The notes beneath the pieces are model-generated. The model worked only from the letters and a program-made list of their open reading frames with translations. It did not search any database and was not told where the DNA came from. Of a stretch of 10,332 bases of DNA, positions 1-7,463 are shown piece after piece. How positions within the stretch are numbered: the stretch's first letter is position 1; every line of letters begins with the position of its first letter. Where the stretch lies: positions 1-10,332 of the forward strand of contig CAZVEO010000081.1 in the NCBI GenBank assembly GCA_964626385.1, in the 5' to 3' direction. This DNA is from Scybalousia_A sp964626385. Its GTDB lineage: Bacteria > Bacteroidota > Bacteroidia > Bacteroidales > P3. The position numbers and the translations under genes were made by a program.

Positions 1-36
1 TTCATAATGTTTTCTATCATTAAAAAAGAAACTCAT
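1..36 (-). CDS. Start of an unidentified gene running off the left edge
   Basis: An ATG at 36-34 opens a minus-strand frame that stays open to the window edge (12 codons, beginning MSFFFNDRKH). It lies just downstream of a good minus-strand Bacteroidetes promoter (53-85), and a purine-rich GAGAGG stretch sits about 5 nt before the ATG, unusual for this region where Shine-Dalgarno sequences are otherwise absent. Its own promoter suggests it is not simply the next gene of the peptide operon ending at 143. Too little is visible to assign a function, and the start itself is only probable. Confidence 0.4.
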   Translation of the reverse strand, partial: MSFFFNDRKHYE

Positions 37-52
37 TAAATCCTCTCACTTG

Positions 53-85
53 CAAAGGTATAAAAATATTTTATATCCACCCAAA
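53..85 (-). promoter_or_regulatory. Bacteroidetes-type promoter for the left-edge gene
   Basis: On the minus strand the -7 element reads TACCTTTG (53-60), an exact match to TAnnTTTG, and a -33 element TTTG lies at 82-85 with a 21-bp spacer. Transcription would start near 46, about 10 nt before the ATG at 36. The -7 region (TGCAAAGGTATA on the plus strand) is nearly the same as in the precursor B promoter. Confidence 0.6.
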
Positions 86-142
86 ATATTTAAGAAAAAT
101 TATAATAGGGTTTCATTCCCATTTGTCTAAGACAATTAAGTG

Positions 143-661
143 TTATGATAAAAAGGTTATGAGTTTGTGTAATAGTTTTTTATTTTGTATTATAATTTCA
201 GCGGAGCCTCTCATTTGAGGAATATAATTGAGAGTTTTTTTGTAGTTGGTTGTAATAGGGTAGGGTAGAGATAGATAAAACTCGTAGTAACCTTTGTTGT
301 CTTTGGAGGCTTTGAGTTGTAGATTGCTTATTTGTAACTTAACCATACCATATTCCATATAAGGATAGTTATCAAATTTGATATTTACGATTTGGTTATT
401 TTTGATTTTTCCACTATTCTGAGCGGGTACTATTATTTTTGCTTGATTTTTATTAATTAAAATAACTTCACATTTAATTGTATCGGGGTGTTCTATAAAA
501 TAACCACCCACAAAAATTATAGCAATAACACAGAAAATAATTCCTATACCGTACCTTATCAACCACTTTGGAGGGCGAGAAAGGATTTCCTGCATTTCTT
601 TGCTCCTTAATTCTATTTTATCAGCACTATCGTAGCGACCTTTTCTTGTGTATTGTCCCAT
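143..661 (-). CDS. Truncated HlyD-like membrane fusion protein lacking the coiled-coil hairpin
   Basis: A 172-residue protein related to the HlyD-type periplasmic adaptors that accompany Bacteroidetes peptidase-containing ABC transporters. Residues 16-38 carry the characteristic cytoplasmic motif (IELRSKEMQEIL, then PPKWLIRYG), followed by one membrane helix (about 34-55). A short beta segment ending in VPAQNSGKI (78-86) is the start of what is normally a lipoyl domain. It jumps directly to the usual C-terminal region: IVNIKFDNYPYMEYG (91-105), LTTNY-like ITTNY (136-140) and GSAEIII (152-158). Family members are typically around 400 residues or more; the missing middle is the alpha-helical hairpin and most of the lipoyl domain that contact TolC. 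The ATG shares one base with the transporter stop codon (TAATG), implying translational coupling. The reading frame is clean, so this looks like an in-frame reduction rather than a broken gene. Family assignment is fairly sure; functional competence is unknown. Confidence 0.85.
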   Translation of the reverse strand: MGQYTRKGRYDSADKIELRSKEMQEILSRPPKWLIRYGIGIIFCVIAIIFVGGYFIEHPDTIKCEVILINKNQAKIIVPAQNSGKIKNNQIVNIKFDNYPYMEYGMVKLQISNLQLKASKDNKGYYEFYLSLPYPITTNYKKTLNYIPQMRGSAEIIIQNKKLLHKLITFLS

Positions 662-2904
662 TATAAACCCAACTCTAATTGATTTTTTACCAAATTATAA
701 TACTCTCCGTGTTTTTGAGTAAGTTGTTCGTGTGTACCTTGTTCTGATATTTGCCCGTTATTAAGTACAATAATATTATCTGCATTTTTTACTGTACTCA
801 ATCTATGCGCAACAATAACCACAGTTTTTTGTTCAAAAACCTGTAAAAGATTTTGCATTATTATTCTTTCGTTGTTTGCGTCTAAAGAATTAGTTGCCTC
901 GTCAAAAAAGAAATAATCAGGGTCTTTATATACCGTCCGTGCTATTAACAATCTTTGTTTTTGTCCTTGAGAAATACCTTTGCCTTCTTGCCCTATTTTT
1001 GTATTAAAGCCCAAAGGGAGATTTTCCATCATATCTTGTATATTAGCAATTTGTACTGCTTTTAATAATTTTTCTTTATTTACCTCTTCATCCACTAAGG
1101 CAATATTGTTGGCTATGGTATCAGAGAAAATAAATCCCTCTTGCATCACAGCACCGCATTTTTCTCTCCAAAGTTTTGTACTTATATCATTTATAGGGGT
1201 GTTGCCTATCCTTATTTCCCCGTTAGTGACAGGATAAAAGCCCATAAGCAATTTTATAAGAGTGGTTTTTCCACTTCCACTCATTCCAACAATAGCGGTT
1301 ATTTTACCCTCAGGAATAATAAGATTGATATTTTGCAAAACATCATTACTCAATTGATTATATCTAAAAGATAGATTTTTTATTGTTATGTTTTTATCCT
1401 TTGGCATAATTGTTATTTTCTTGTCCTCAATTTTTTCCTCGTCTTCTCTATTGTGTATTTCTCCTAAGCGTTCCATACTTATTTTGGCATCTTGAGCTGA
1501 TTGTATAAAACCTATCATTTGATTGATAGGGCTGTTAAGATGTCCCATAATATAACTTACAGCCATCATCATACCCAAAGTCATATCGCCTGTTATAACT
1601 GCTTTTGCTGAAAAAAATGAAATCAAGATATTTTTAGTTTCATTGATAAAAAAGGCTCCTGTTTGTTGATATTGCGAGAGTTTTAGACCTTTTATACTTG
1701 TTTTGAATAATCGTGTTTGTATATTTTCCCATTCCCAACGTTTTTGATTTTCACAATTGTTGAGTTTTATTTCTTGCATTCCCGTAATAAGTTGATAAAG
1801 ATTGCTTTGCTCATTGGAGGCAAGGGAAAAACGTTTGTAGTCCAATTCTTTTCTTTTTTTTAAGAATATAACTATCCATAAAATATATAAAATGCTTGCT
1901 ATAAAAAAAACACATAAAAGTTTTAAACTATAAAAAGCTAAAACACAAGTAAAAACCACTAAATTGACCATAGAAAAAAGAGTATTAAGAGTTGAGGCTG
2001 TAAGGAAATTTTGTATTCTACCATGGTCGCCTATTCTTTGCATTATATCGCCTATCATCTTAGTATCAAAAAAAGAGATAGGCAATTTCATTAGTTTTAT
2101 AAGAAAATCGGAGATAATGGAGATATTTATTCTTGTGCTTATATGTAGAAGTATCCAACTTCTAATAAATTCTACTGCAGTTTGAGCAACGTATAGGGTT
2201 AGTTGGGCTATAAGCATAAGGATAACAAAATTCAAATCGTTATTGTTGATACCAAAATCTACAATACTTTGTGTTAGGAAAGGAAAAATAAGTTGCAAAA
2301 GAGTTCCCAACAACATACCGAGAAATAATTGCAGAATAAGTTTTTTATAGGGTAGGAGGTATTTTAGAATAAAAGAGAATTTGGTCTTGTTAAGTTTTTC
2401 ACCTTCCAAGTTATAAAAATCGGGTGTAACCTCTAACAAAAGAGCAATACCTTCGTCTTTACCCTCTTTTCTATCACTTATCCAACCAGAGAGAAATTCT
2501 TTAATGGTATATTTTATTTTTCCGTTTGCCGGGTCGGCTACTTTTACATAACCTCTAATATTCTCGGCTTTAATTTTTTCTCTTTCTAAAAGTTTGCTAT
2601 CTCTTTTACTTATATGAATATCATAAACTACGACAAAATGTTTTTGTTTCCAATGGACAATACAAGGCAGAGGTGCTTGAGTGAGCCTGCTTATATTTGT
2701 CTTAATTCCAAGTGAACGAAAGCCTATGTTTTCTGCCGCTTTGCTCAAGCCCAAAAGACTTGCTCCTTCTATGGAAATATAACTTTTTTTTCTTAAAGTA
2801 TCCAAAGAATAGGTTTTGCCATAGAATTTTACTATCATTCTTAGACAAGTTGCTCCACAATCCATAGCGTCCAATTGTCTATAATAAGGAAACTTGTTAA
2901 GCAT
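661..2904 (-). CDS. Peptidase-containing ABC transporter (C39 peptidase, membrane domain, ATPase)
   Basis: A bacteriocin/RiPP-type exporter in the inner membrane that removes double-glycine leaders and pumps the core peptide out of the cytoplasm. The start is taken at ATG 2904-2902 (747 residues); an in-frame TTG two codons upstream is less likely. Numbering from that ATG, the C39 peptidase occupies about residues 5-140 with the oxyanion glutamine Q10, catalytic C16 (in QLDAMDCGATC), H89 and D124 (ADPANG), so it looks catalytically intact. The membrane domain spans about 180-460, with some six hydrophobic segments. The ATPase shows Walker A GMSGSGKT (540-547), Q-loop Q588, signature ISQGQ (644-648) instead of LSGGQ, Walker B FFFDE ending at D668-E669 and H-loop H700. 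It follows barrel 1 by 87 nt and overlaps the HlyD-like gene. The three precursors in this locus all carry the GG leader such an enzyme cuts, making them its likely substrates (inference). Confidence 0.96.
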   Translation of the reverse strand: MLNKFPYYRQLDAMDCGATCLRMIVKFYGKTYSLDTLRKKSYISIEGASLLGLSKAAENIGFRSLGIKTNISRLTQAPLPCIVHWKQKHFVVVYDIHISKRDSKLLEREKIKAENIRGYVKVADPANGKIKYTIKEFLSGWISDRKEGKDEGIALLLEVTPDFYNLEGEKLNKTKFSFILKYLLPYKKLILQLFLGMLLGTLLQLIFPFLTQSIVDFGINNNDLNFVILMLIAQLTLYVAQTAVEFIRSWILLHISTRINISIISDFLIKLMKLPISFFDTKMIGDIMQRIGDHGRIQNFLTASTLNTLFSMVNLVVFTCVLAFYSLKLLCVFFIASILYILWIVIFLKKRKELDYKRFSLASNEQSNLYQLITGMQEIKLNNCENQKRWEWENIQTRLFKTSIKGLKLSQYQQTGAFFINETKNILISFFSAKAVITGDMTLGMMMAVSYIMGHLNSPINQMIGFIQSAQDAKISMERLGEIHNREDEEKIEDKKITIMPKDKNITIKNLSFRYNQLSNDVLQNINLIIPEGKITAIVGMSGSGKTTLIKLLMGFYPVTNGEIRIGNTPINDISTKLWREKCGAVMQEGFIFSDTIANNIALVDEEVNKEKLLKAVQIANIQDMMENLPLGFNTKIGQEGKGISQGQKQRLLIARTVYKDPDYFFFDEATNSLDANNERIIMQNLLQVFEQKTVVIVAHRLSTVKNADNIIVLNNGQISEQGTHEQLTQKHGEYYNLVKNQLELGL

Positions 2905-2951
2905 AAGCAAATATTATGTTGACAAAACCTATTATTAAAAGCACTTTTCCA

Positions 2952-2972
2952 TATTACAAATACACTGTAATA
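2952..2972 (-). repeat. Inverted repeat between barrel 1 and the transporter gene
   Basis: A perfect 7-bp inverted repeat (TATTACA / TGTAATA) with a 7-nt loop lies in the 87-nt gap between the two genes. In the minus-strand transcript it is not followed by a U-run, so it is not a convincing terminator; it could tune expression of the transporter or be chance in AT-rich DNA. Confidence 0.35.
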
Positions 2973-2991
2973 AAGTAGCTTTTTTATTTAT

Positions 2992-5301
2992 CTAATTCAT
3001 ACCAAATCTTGAAGTATCAACCCTGTTTTCTCTTATTTGCTTGTATCCTTTGAATGTATAGGTTATTTGACCAAAGAACATTCGCCTATAAAAATTATTG
3101 TCTTGTCTATAATATTGCCCTCTTTGTGCTGTATACAGGATTGGGGTATTTGTTTCAAAAATATCGTTGAAGTTTAAAGCGATAAATAATCTATTTTTAA
3201 ATAAATTTGTTCTCAATGACATTGATACTCCCCAAAAATCAGAATATTTCATCATTCCACCTTGTCCATCTTTGGTATAATTGACTGAAACGTTAAATAT
3301 TATTCTTGGTTTAGTAGATAAAGTAAAATCAGTAGAATAATTAATAGAATATGTAAAAAATTTATCATCAATCTTTTCGTCGTGCCAATCGTCATCCTTA
3401 TATTGTTGCCAACGCAATTGTGTAAAGAAACGGGAAGTAATATGTTTGCCTATTTCTAAAGGTATAGTCAAATTGACCATTCCAACTTGGGTCATTTGTT
3501 GATTGATATTTTCATTCTGTAACAACAAAGTATCTGTCATCATATATGACGTTCCGAGTAAATTAGGGTCACTATATATATATACTAAACCAATTTGGTA
3601 TTTTTGTTTGAAATAATAATTTATGCTTGTTGTATTAGCCCAAGACGGTTTTAAGTATGGATTACCTATAGAAATTTGATATTTATCTATATGGGTCTCA
3701 TAATTTTGCAAACTCCAATAAGATGGGTGTTCTCTTTGATTGTAGTTGTCAAAAACAAAGTAGTGGTCGGAATTAGGTGAATAAGATACTTTTATCTGTG
3801 GCAACAGGTCGTTTATTTCATAACCATCATTGTTGTAATATTCGTCTTTTAAATTAACACTTACAAACAATTTACCATCCATAAATCTTTTTCTAAAACC
3901 TCCATAAACAGTAAGAGCATGCTCTTTTATTACAGAGTTACCCTCGTAATTCTCATTTTCATTTGTTAGAGAAATATTTTTTTGAGTATTATCATTATTC
4001 GTGTATGTATATTGTGCGCCAAAAAATATAGTCCATCCCTTAAGTATTGTTTTGGATGCGTTTAAATAACCCATCATCCTGTCTATCACTTGATTGGCAT
4101 CATAGTCAAAAGCATAGTAAAGAGGCATACCATGTTCTGCATATTGCATTAGTTGGTTGTAATTGCTTTGATAATTGGTATACTCTACTCCTATGTTAAA
4201 TAGATTGGAGTGTTGATAAGTCAATGTTATGGAGTTTGTTTTATCATCACTATTATTGATACTTTTGGAATCTCCTGTCAAAGTATTTTCTGTGTGTGTT
4301 TTATTTCTTCCGTAAGGTGTATAATTGCCAACATAATCCAAACTTATATTTGTAGAGTCTGTAAATTTATATGTTATAGAGGAATATAGATGACCACTTT
4401 TATTTCTGTTTATATTAAAGGTTTCGGAGTGAATTTTGTATATGGAATCAATATTTTGATTTGTAACATGATGTTTTATATCTAAAATATTGCGTCCCAT
4501 ATTAACATAATAACCTGCATTGCCTGATAAATAAACATCCCATTTTGGTGAAGAGAAATAGCCCGACCCTATTAGAGTAGTACCATTTACGGTATAGTTT
4601 CTATAAGAGCCTCCTATACGTGCTGAGTAGAAATATTTTTTTTCCTTTTTAATAACTACATTTATAGCTGGTCCATTGCCCACAAACCACTCCGGTGGAG
4701 CGGAAGGAGAAAACTCTACATTTTCAACCTTTTCAGCAGGCAGTCCTTTCAAATAATCTATTAGGGTAGAATAATTCATAGTGGATACCTTGCCATTTAT
4801 TATTATTTTAGGAGCAGTATTGCCAACCATTAGAATAGAATTACCGTCTTGTGTATATAGAGTTGGCAATTCTACTATAATATCAAAGGCACTAACAACC
4901 ACTTTTTTTTGTCTGATAACCTCTGCATCATAAATAAGTTTTCCTTCGTCTAATTTTACCAACTGTCTTTGTGCTTTTATTTCTATTGTTTCCAAATAGG
5001 TGGCATCATTTTCCAAAACTATTGTTTGGTCAAGTCTATCCAAATCTGCTACATAAGATTTGAAACCTACAAAACTTATCATTATAAACTTGTTTTGACT
5101 ATGTTCTACATCTATAGAAAATCTGCCTGATGTATCTGTTGTGGTTCCTGCTATTAAGGAGGAGTCGGTTTTACTTAATATTGTTATATTCGCTAAATAA
5201 ATAGGTTCTCCCAAAGTATCTTTTACTGTACCCGAAAATGTTTGAGCAAAAAGATTTATTGAAATTATTATTGTTGCTATAATAAGTAATAATTTTTTCA
5301 T
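2992..5301 (-). CDS. Outer-membrane beta-barrel protein 1 (TonB-receptor-like)
   Basis: A 769-residue predicted outer-membrane protein. Residues 1-19 form a signal peptide (MKKLLLIIAT... LFA|Q). Residues about 22-97 are a carboxypeptidase-regulatory-like beta-sandwich (GTVKDTLGEPIYLANITI, TDTSGRFSI, ISFVGFKSY), common at the N-terminus of Bacteroidetes outer-membrane receptors. Residues about 105-218 resemble a plug domain (conserved RQKKVVVSAFDIIVELP, LKGLPAEKVENVE). From about 222 to 756 there are alternating aromatic/polar strands of a large barrel of the outer-membrane beta-barrel type seen beside TonB-dependent receptors (PF14905-like). After the last strand (QITYTFKGYK) a polar tail ends in DTSRFGMN. 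I see no obvious TonB box. The start is only 4 nt after the maturase stop, so it is surely cotranscribed with it. It is a paralogue of the barrel at 7464-9740. The ligand is not known; a role in releasing, sensing or re-importing the locus peptide is inferred from position only. Confidence 0.92.
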   Translation of the reverse strand: MKKLLLIIATIIISINLFAQTFSGTVKDTLGEPIYLANITILSKTDSSLIAGTTTDTSGRFSIDVEHSQNKFIMISFVGFKSYVADLDRLDQTIVLENDATYLETIEIKAQRQLVKLDEGKLIYDAEVIRQKKVVVSAFDIIVELPTLYTQDGNSILMVGNTAPKIIINGKVSTMNYSTLIDYLKGLPAEKVENVEFSPSAPPEWFVGNGPAINVVIKKEKKYFYSARIGGSYRNYTVNGTTLIGSGYFSSPKWDVYLSGNAGYYVNMGRNILDIKHHVTNQNIDSIYKIHSETFNINRNKSGHLYSSITYKFTDSTNISLDYVGNYTPYGRNKTHTENTLTGDSKSINNSDDKTNSITLTYQHSNLFNIGVEYTNYQSNYNQLMQYAEHGMPLYYAFDYDANQVIDRMMGYLNASKTILKGWTIFFGAQYTYTNNDNTQKNISLTNENENYEGNSVIKEHALTVYGGFRKRFMDGKLFVSVNLKDEYYNNDGYEINDLLPQIKVSYSPNSDHYFVFDNYNQREHPSYWSLQNYETHIDKYQISIGNPYLKPSWANTTSINYYFKQKYQIGLVYIYSDPNLLGTSYMMTDTLLLQNENINQQMTQVGMVNLTIPLEIGKHITSRFFTQLRWQQYKDDDWHDEKIDDKFFTYSINYSTDFTLSTKPRIIFNVSVNYTKDGQGGMMKYSDFWGVSMSLRTNLFKNRLFIALNFNDIFETNTPILYTAQRGQYYRQDNNFYRRMFFGQITYTFKGYKQIRENRVDTSRFGMN

Positions 5302-5305
5302 AGTT

Positions 5306-6625
5306 TTAATTGTTTTTGTTGTTATTTAATCTAATGTTAGTATAATATCGTTTTATTTCTTCCCAAAAGAAAGAAGCTTTATTATTTCTGTATCTGCAGA
5401 TTGCTCCGTGTTCCATAAAATTTTGAACACATGTACCACAACACAATGGCAAATAACTACACTGCAAACAATCTTTGTTTTCAATAGAGGAGGTTGCATA
5501 CATTTTGGCAATTTTATCCATTTGCCAAACGATATTACCTTTTTTGTCTAAACTGCCAACATTGTTTTTATCTGTATAGTTTCTTGCGGTACATTTATAG
5601 ACTCTTCCGTCATAATTGATATTAGCGTAACTCATTCTACTTGCATAACAAGTATAAAAACCTCTAATATTCAAACTACCTTGACAAGTTAGTCTATAGT
5701 TTTTTTTGTGTGCAGAAGAAATAAAGTTAGGTAATAAGTTTGGCTCTTTGTTGTCTTTGTTTATAGATTGCCAAACTTGTTGAGTATTTATATTGATTTG
5801 ATTTCTTATACTTAAAGGAAATTCTTCCAATAAAGAAAATATATCTTTTCTTGTAAATGTTTTTTCATCATAATTTATTCTAAGATTGATATGAGAGTTT
5901 TTTATTTGGGTACAAATTAGGTTAATATTTTCTATTATTTTGTCATAAGAGGGTAGACCGTTATTGTTTCTTATAGAGTTGTGCTTTTCTCTATCTCCGT
6001 CTAAGGTTATTTGAAAAGAATTAAGGCTTATTTTTTTTATTTTCTCTATCATTTCCTCATTAATCAGATAACCATTTGTTGTTATACTTGAAGAAAAAGG
6101 AATATTGTTTTTTTTGCAAAGTTTTTTAGCATAAAGAGAAATAGGATAAACAGCATTGTCAAATCCCAATAGCGGTTCACCTCCAAACCAACCTATATGC
6201 AAAGAAGGTATATGCTCAATTTCTATTTTGTTGCGTATATGTTTTTTTATTCTCAACACAGTGGCATTTGACATTCTGCCTCCTTTGTTTTCCTCATAGC
6301 AATACCAACATTTGAAATTACATGCAAGCGTAGGGTTGATTATCAAATGATAGTGTCTATCGGCAAATACTTTTTGTTTGTGCATAAAGAGAATATAAGC
6401 CACCTCGTCAAAATCTTGCTCAACGATATACCCCAAACTTCTCAATCTTTCAAAATCATATGGATATTCTTTTTGAAAAGTAAGCAAATCATTCAACATT
6501 GTCTGTAGGTGCTTGTATTCTTCCATACTCATGCAAAAACCATTACCCTTTAGACCATTAAAAAACAACTTTTTGCCCTCATAGTCTATAAAGTAGTTGT
6601 ATTTACTCAACTTATAATTGCACAT
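5306..6625 (-). CDS. Radical SAM/SPASM peptide maturase
   Basis: A 439-residue cytoplasmic radical SAM enzyme of the SPASM peptide-modifying class. The SAM-binding [4Fe-4S] motif CNFKCWYC gives C102, C106 and C109 (CX3CX2C), followed by GGEP at 148-151 (SAM amino-group binding) and a TLDG motif at 207-210. The C-terminal SPASM domain matches the seven-cysteine pattern: C326-X13-G340-X4-C345, then C386-X2-C389-X5-C395-X3-C399 and C410, enough for two auxiliary clusters. Extra cysteines are C31, C314 and C396. Residues 1-90 precede the barrel and look like a small winged-helix-type segment, as seen in maturases with a built-in leader-binding domain; no separate PqqD-like gene is visible. It lies 68 nt after precursor A and 4 nt before barrel 1. 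Enzymes of this class typically make thioether or other cross-links on cysteine-rich peptides; the exact chemistry here cannot be read from sequence. Confidence 0.96.
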   Translation of the reverse strand: MCNYKLSKYNYFIDYEGKKLFFNGLKGNGFCMSMEEYKHLQTMLNDLLTFQKEYPYDFERLRSLGYIVEQDFDEVAYILFMHKQKVFADRHYHLIINPTLACNFKCWYCYEENKGGRMSNATVLRIKKHIRNKIEIEHIPSLHIGWFGGEPLLGFDNAVYPISLYAKKLCKKNNIPFSSSITTNGYLINEEMIEKIKKISLNSFQITLDGDREKHNSIRNNNGLPSYDKIIENINLICTQIKNSHINLRINYDEKTFTRKDIFSLLEEFPLSIRNQININTQQVWQSINKDNKEPNLLPNFISSAHKKNYRLTCQGSLNIRGFYTCYASRMSYANINYDGRVYKCTARNYTDKNNVGSLDKKGNIVWQMDKIAKMYATSSIENKDCLQCSYLPLCCGTCVQNFMEHGAICRYRNNKASFFWEEIKRYYTNIRLNNNKNN

Positions 6626-6633
6626 ATTTTTAG

Positions 6634-6647
6634 TTTTTAGCTAAAAA
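6634..6647. repeat. 14-bp palindrome upstream of the maturase start
   Basis: A perfect 14-bp palindrome (TTTTTAGCTAAAAA) lies 8 bp upstream of the maturase ATG; its left half repeats directly at 6627-6633. It places an A-rich stretch just before the start codon, the usual initiation context in Bacteroidetes. It may be a weak structure that lowers maturase translation relative to the precursors, or simply chance in AT-rich sequence. Confidence 0.3.
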
Positions 6648-6693
6648 TTATAACAGATGTGTGTATTAGGATTTTTGTCTACCCTGCATAATT

Positions 6694-6972
6694 TTAATGC
6701 ACACAATTGGAATCATATCTACAATCTTTGTCAAAACAAGAAATTGTATTACTTGCACAGGGACAATTGGTTGTATTTTCTGCACATTTAATATTTTCAA
6801 CACATTTTTTATTAATACAACCGTTTTGATTGGTACAAGTATTTGTACAAGAGGTATTACAGCCATTATTTGAACAATTTGTATTATTATCTCCACCTAA
6901 TATTTCTGCCATTTCCAAAGAGTCTAATGTTTCTTTGGAAAACATACTTAAATTCTTTTTACTATTTTTCAT
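6694..6972 (-). CDS. Cysteine-rich double-glycine precursor peptide A
   Basis: A 92-residue secreted-peptide precursor. Residues 1-27 are a leader ending in GG (LSMFSKETLDSLEMAEILGG), nearly identical to that of precursor B and similar to precursor C; the amphipathic LxxM/SLxMAE pattern is typical of leaders cut by C39 peptidases of ABC exporters. The 65-residue core (28-92) has 12 cysteines at 33, 38, 42, 46, 52, 57, 63, 70, 72, 79, 84 and 90, many followed by x-Asn or x-Asp (CSN, CTN, CTN, CIN, CFD), and a CPC pair at 70-72. The core is Asn/Thr/Ser-rich with almost no hydrophobic residues. It lies 46 nt after precursor B and 68 nt before the radical SAM gene, so it is the most likely substrate of that enzyme and of the transporter. 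The mature structure and activity are not known. Confidence 0.93.
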   Translation of the reverse strand: MKNSKKNLSMFSKETLDSLEMAEILGGDNNTNCSNNGCNTSCTNTCTNQNGCINKKCVENIKCAENTTNCPCASNTISCFDKDCRYDSNCVH

Positions 6973-7018
6973 ATCATTAAAATTTTTAAATATTATTACT
7001 TTTGTTAATTACTTTTTA

Positions 7019-7348
7019 TTACTCTTCTTCAAGACAAAAAAATGCGTTTGTCGGTGTTAAACTTGGGTCATTTTCAGAACATAAACACACTGAATTATAT
7101 ACACAGGAAGAGTCTGTACTATTATTAGTATTTTGTCTTTGAGAAGAGTTTTCTTTTTGTTTGACTGTCATATTACACACATTAGAGCAAGAATTATTAG
7201 AACAAGAACTATCTGTACAATTCTCTTCGTTTGTACAGTTTTCATTTCTACAACCAATATTATCATCTCCACCAAATACTTCTGCCATTTCCAAAGAATC
7301 TAATGTTTCCTTAGAGAACATGCTTAAACTTTTTCCATTATCTTTCAT
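7019..7348 (-). CDS. Cysteine-rich double-glycine precursor peptide B
   Basis: A 109-residue precursor with the shared leader (residues 1-27, LSMFSKETLDSLEMAEVFGG) and a core of 82 residues. Ten cysteines lie at 33, 38, 44, 49, 54, 58, 82, 88, 90 and 105. The first six form a regular cluster with 3-5 residue spacing, and the first five are each followed by x-Asn or x-Asp (CRN, CTN, CTD, CSN, CSN). A cysteine-free charged linker (59-81, Gln/Lys/Asn-rich) separates this from a second group with a CLC pair (88-90); the peptide ends FFCLEEE. The core does not align with those of A or C beyond composition. It is the first gene of the larger transcription unit, with its own promoter and a leader RNA of roughly 20 nt. 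Modification by the maturase and cleavage after G27 are inferred. Confidence 0.92.
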   Translation of the reverse strand: MKDNGKSLSMFSKETLDSLEMAEVFGGDDNIGCRNENCTNEENCTDSSCSNNSCSNVCNMTVKQKENSSQRQNTNNSTDSSCVYNSVCLCSENDPSLTPTNAFFCLEEE

Positions 7349-7373
7349 AGTACCTGTATTTTTTAGTTCTTTG

Positions 7374-7405
7374 CAAAGGTATATATATTTTTTATAACTA
7401 CCAAG
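7374..7405 (-). promoter_or_regulatory. Promoter of precursor B-to-HlyD unit
   Basis: On the minus strand the -7 element reads TACCTTTG (7374-7381), an exact TAnnTTTG, with a -33-like CTTG at 7402-7405 (20-bp spacer; consensus TTTG). The start point would be near 7367, giving a short leader of about 20 nt before the ATG at 7348. The arrangement, ATG about 25 bp from the -7 box, mirrors the precursor C promoter. No promoter of this quality was seen further down the unit, so this one probably drives six genes. Confidence 0.7.
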
Positions 7406-7463
7406 CAGAATCTATTTTTTTATTCGTTTTTTTTATATCTTATTGATAATTAAATATAAAAAA

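Noticed and set aside
61..142. Possible terminator after the HlyD-like gene (TTGTC/GACAA at 123-135; GGG/CCC further on)
   Set aside because: The stems are only 5 and 3 bp and neither is directly followed by a clear U-run on the minus strand, so I do not call a terminator.
2905..2910. TTG start of the transporter two codons upstream
   Set aside because: ATG at 2904 is a better start codon and leaves the C39 domain complete.
6685..6701. TGCAT/ATGCA hairpin across the stop codon of precursor A, considered as attenuator before the maturase
   Set aside because: A 5-bp AT-rich stem followed by GGGTAGAC rather than a U-run; too weak to support.
6666..6896. 76-residue minus-strand frame overlapping precursor A
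   Set aside because: It is a shifted frame of the repetitive Cys/Asn codons of precursor A, giving a low-complexity Ile/Val/Gln protein; the leader-bearing frame is the real one.
7033..7052. GACAAA/TTTGTC inverted repeat near the end of precursor B
   Set aside because: It lies inside the coding region with an 8-nt loop and no following U-run; likely chance.
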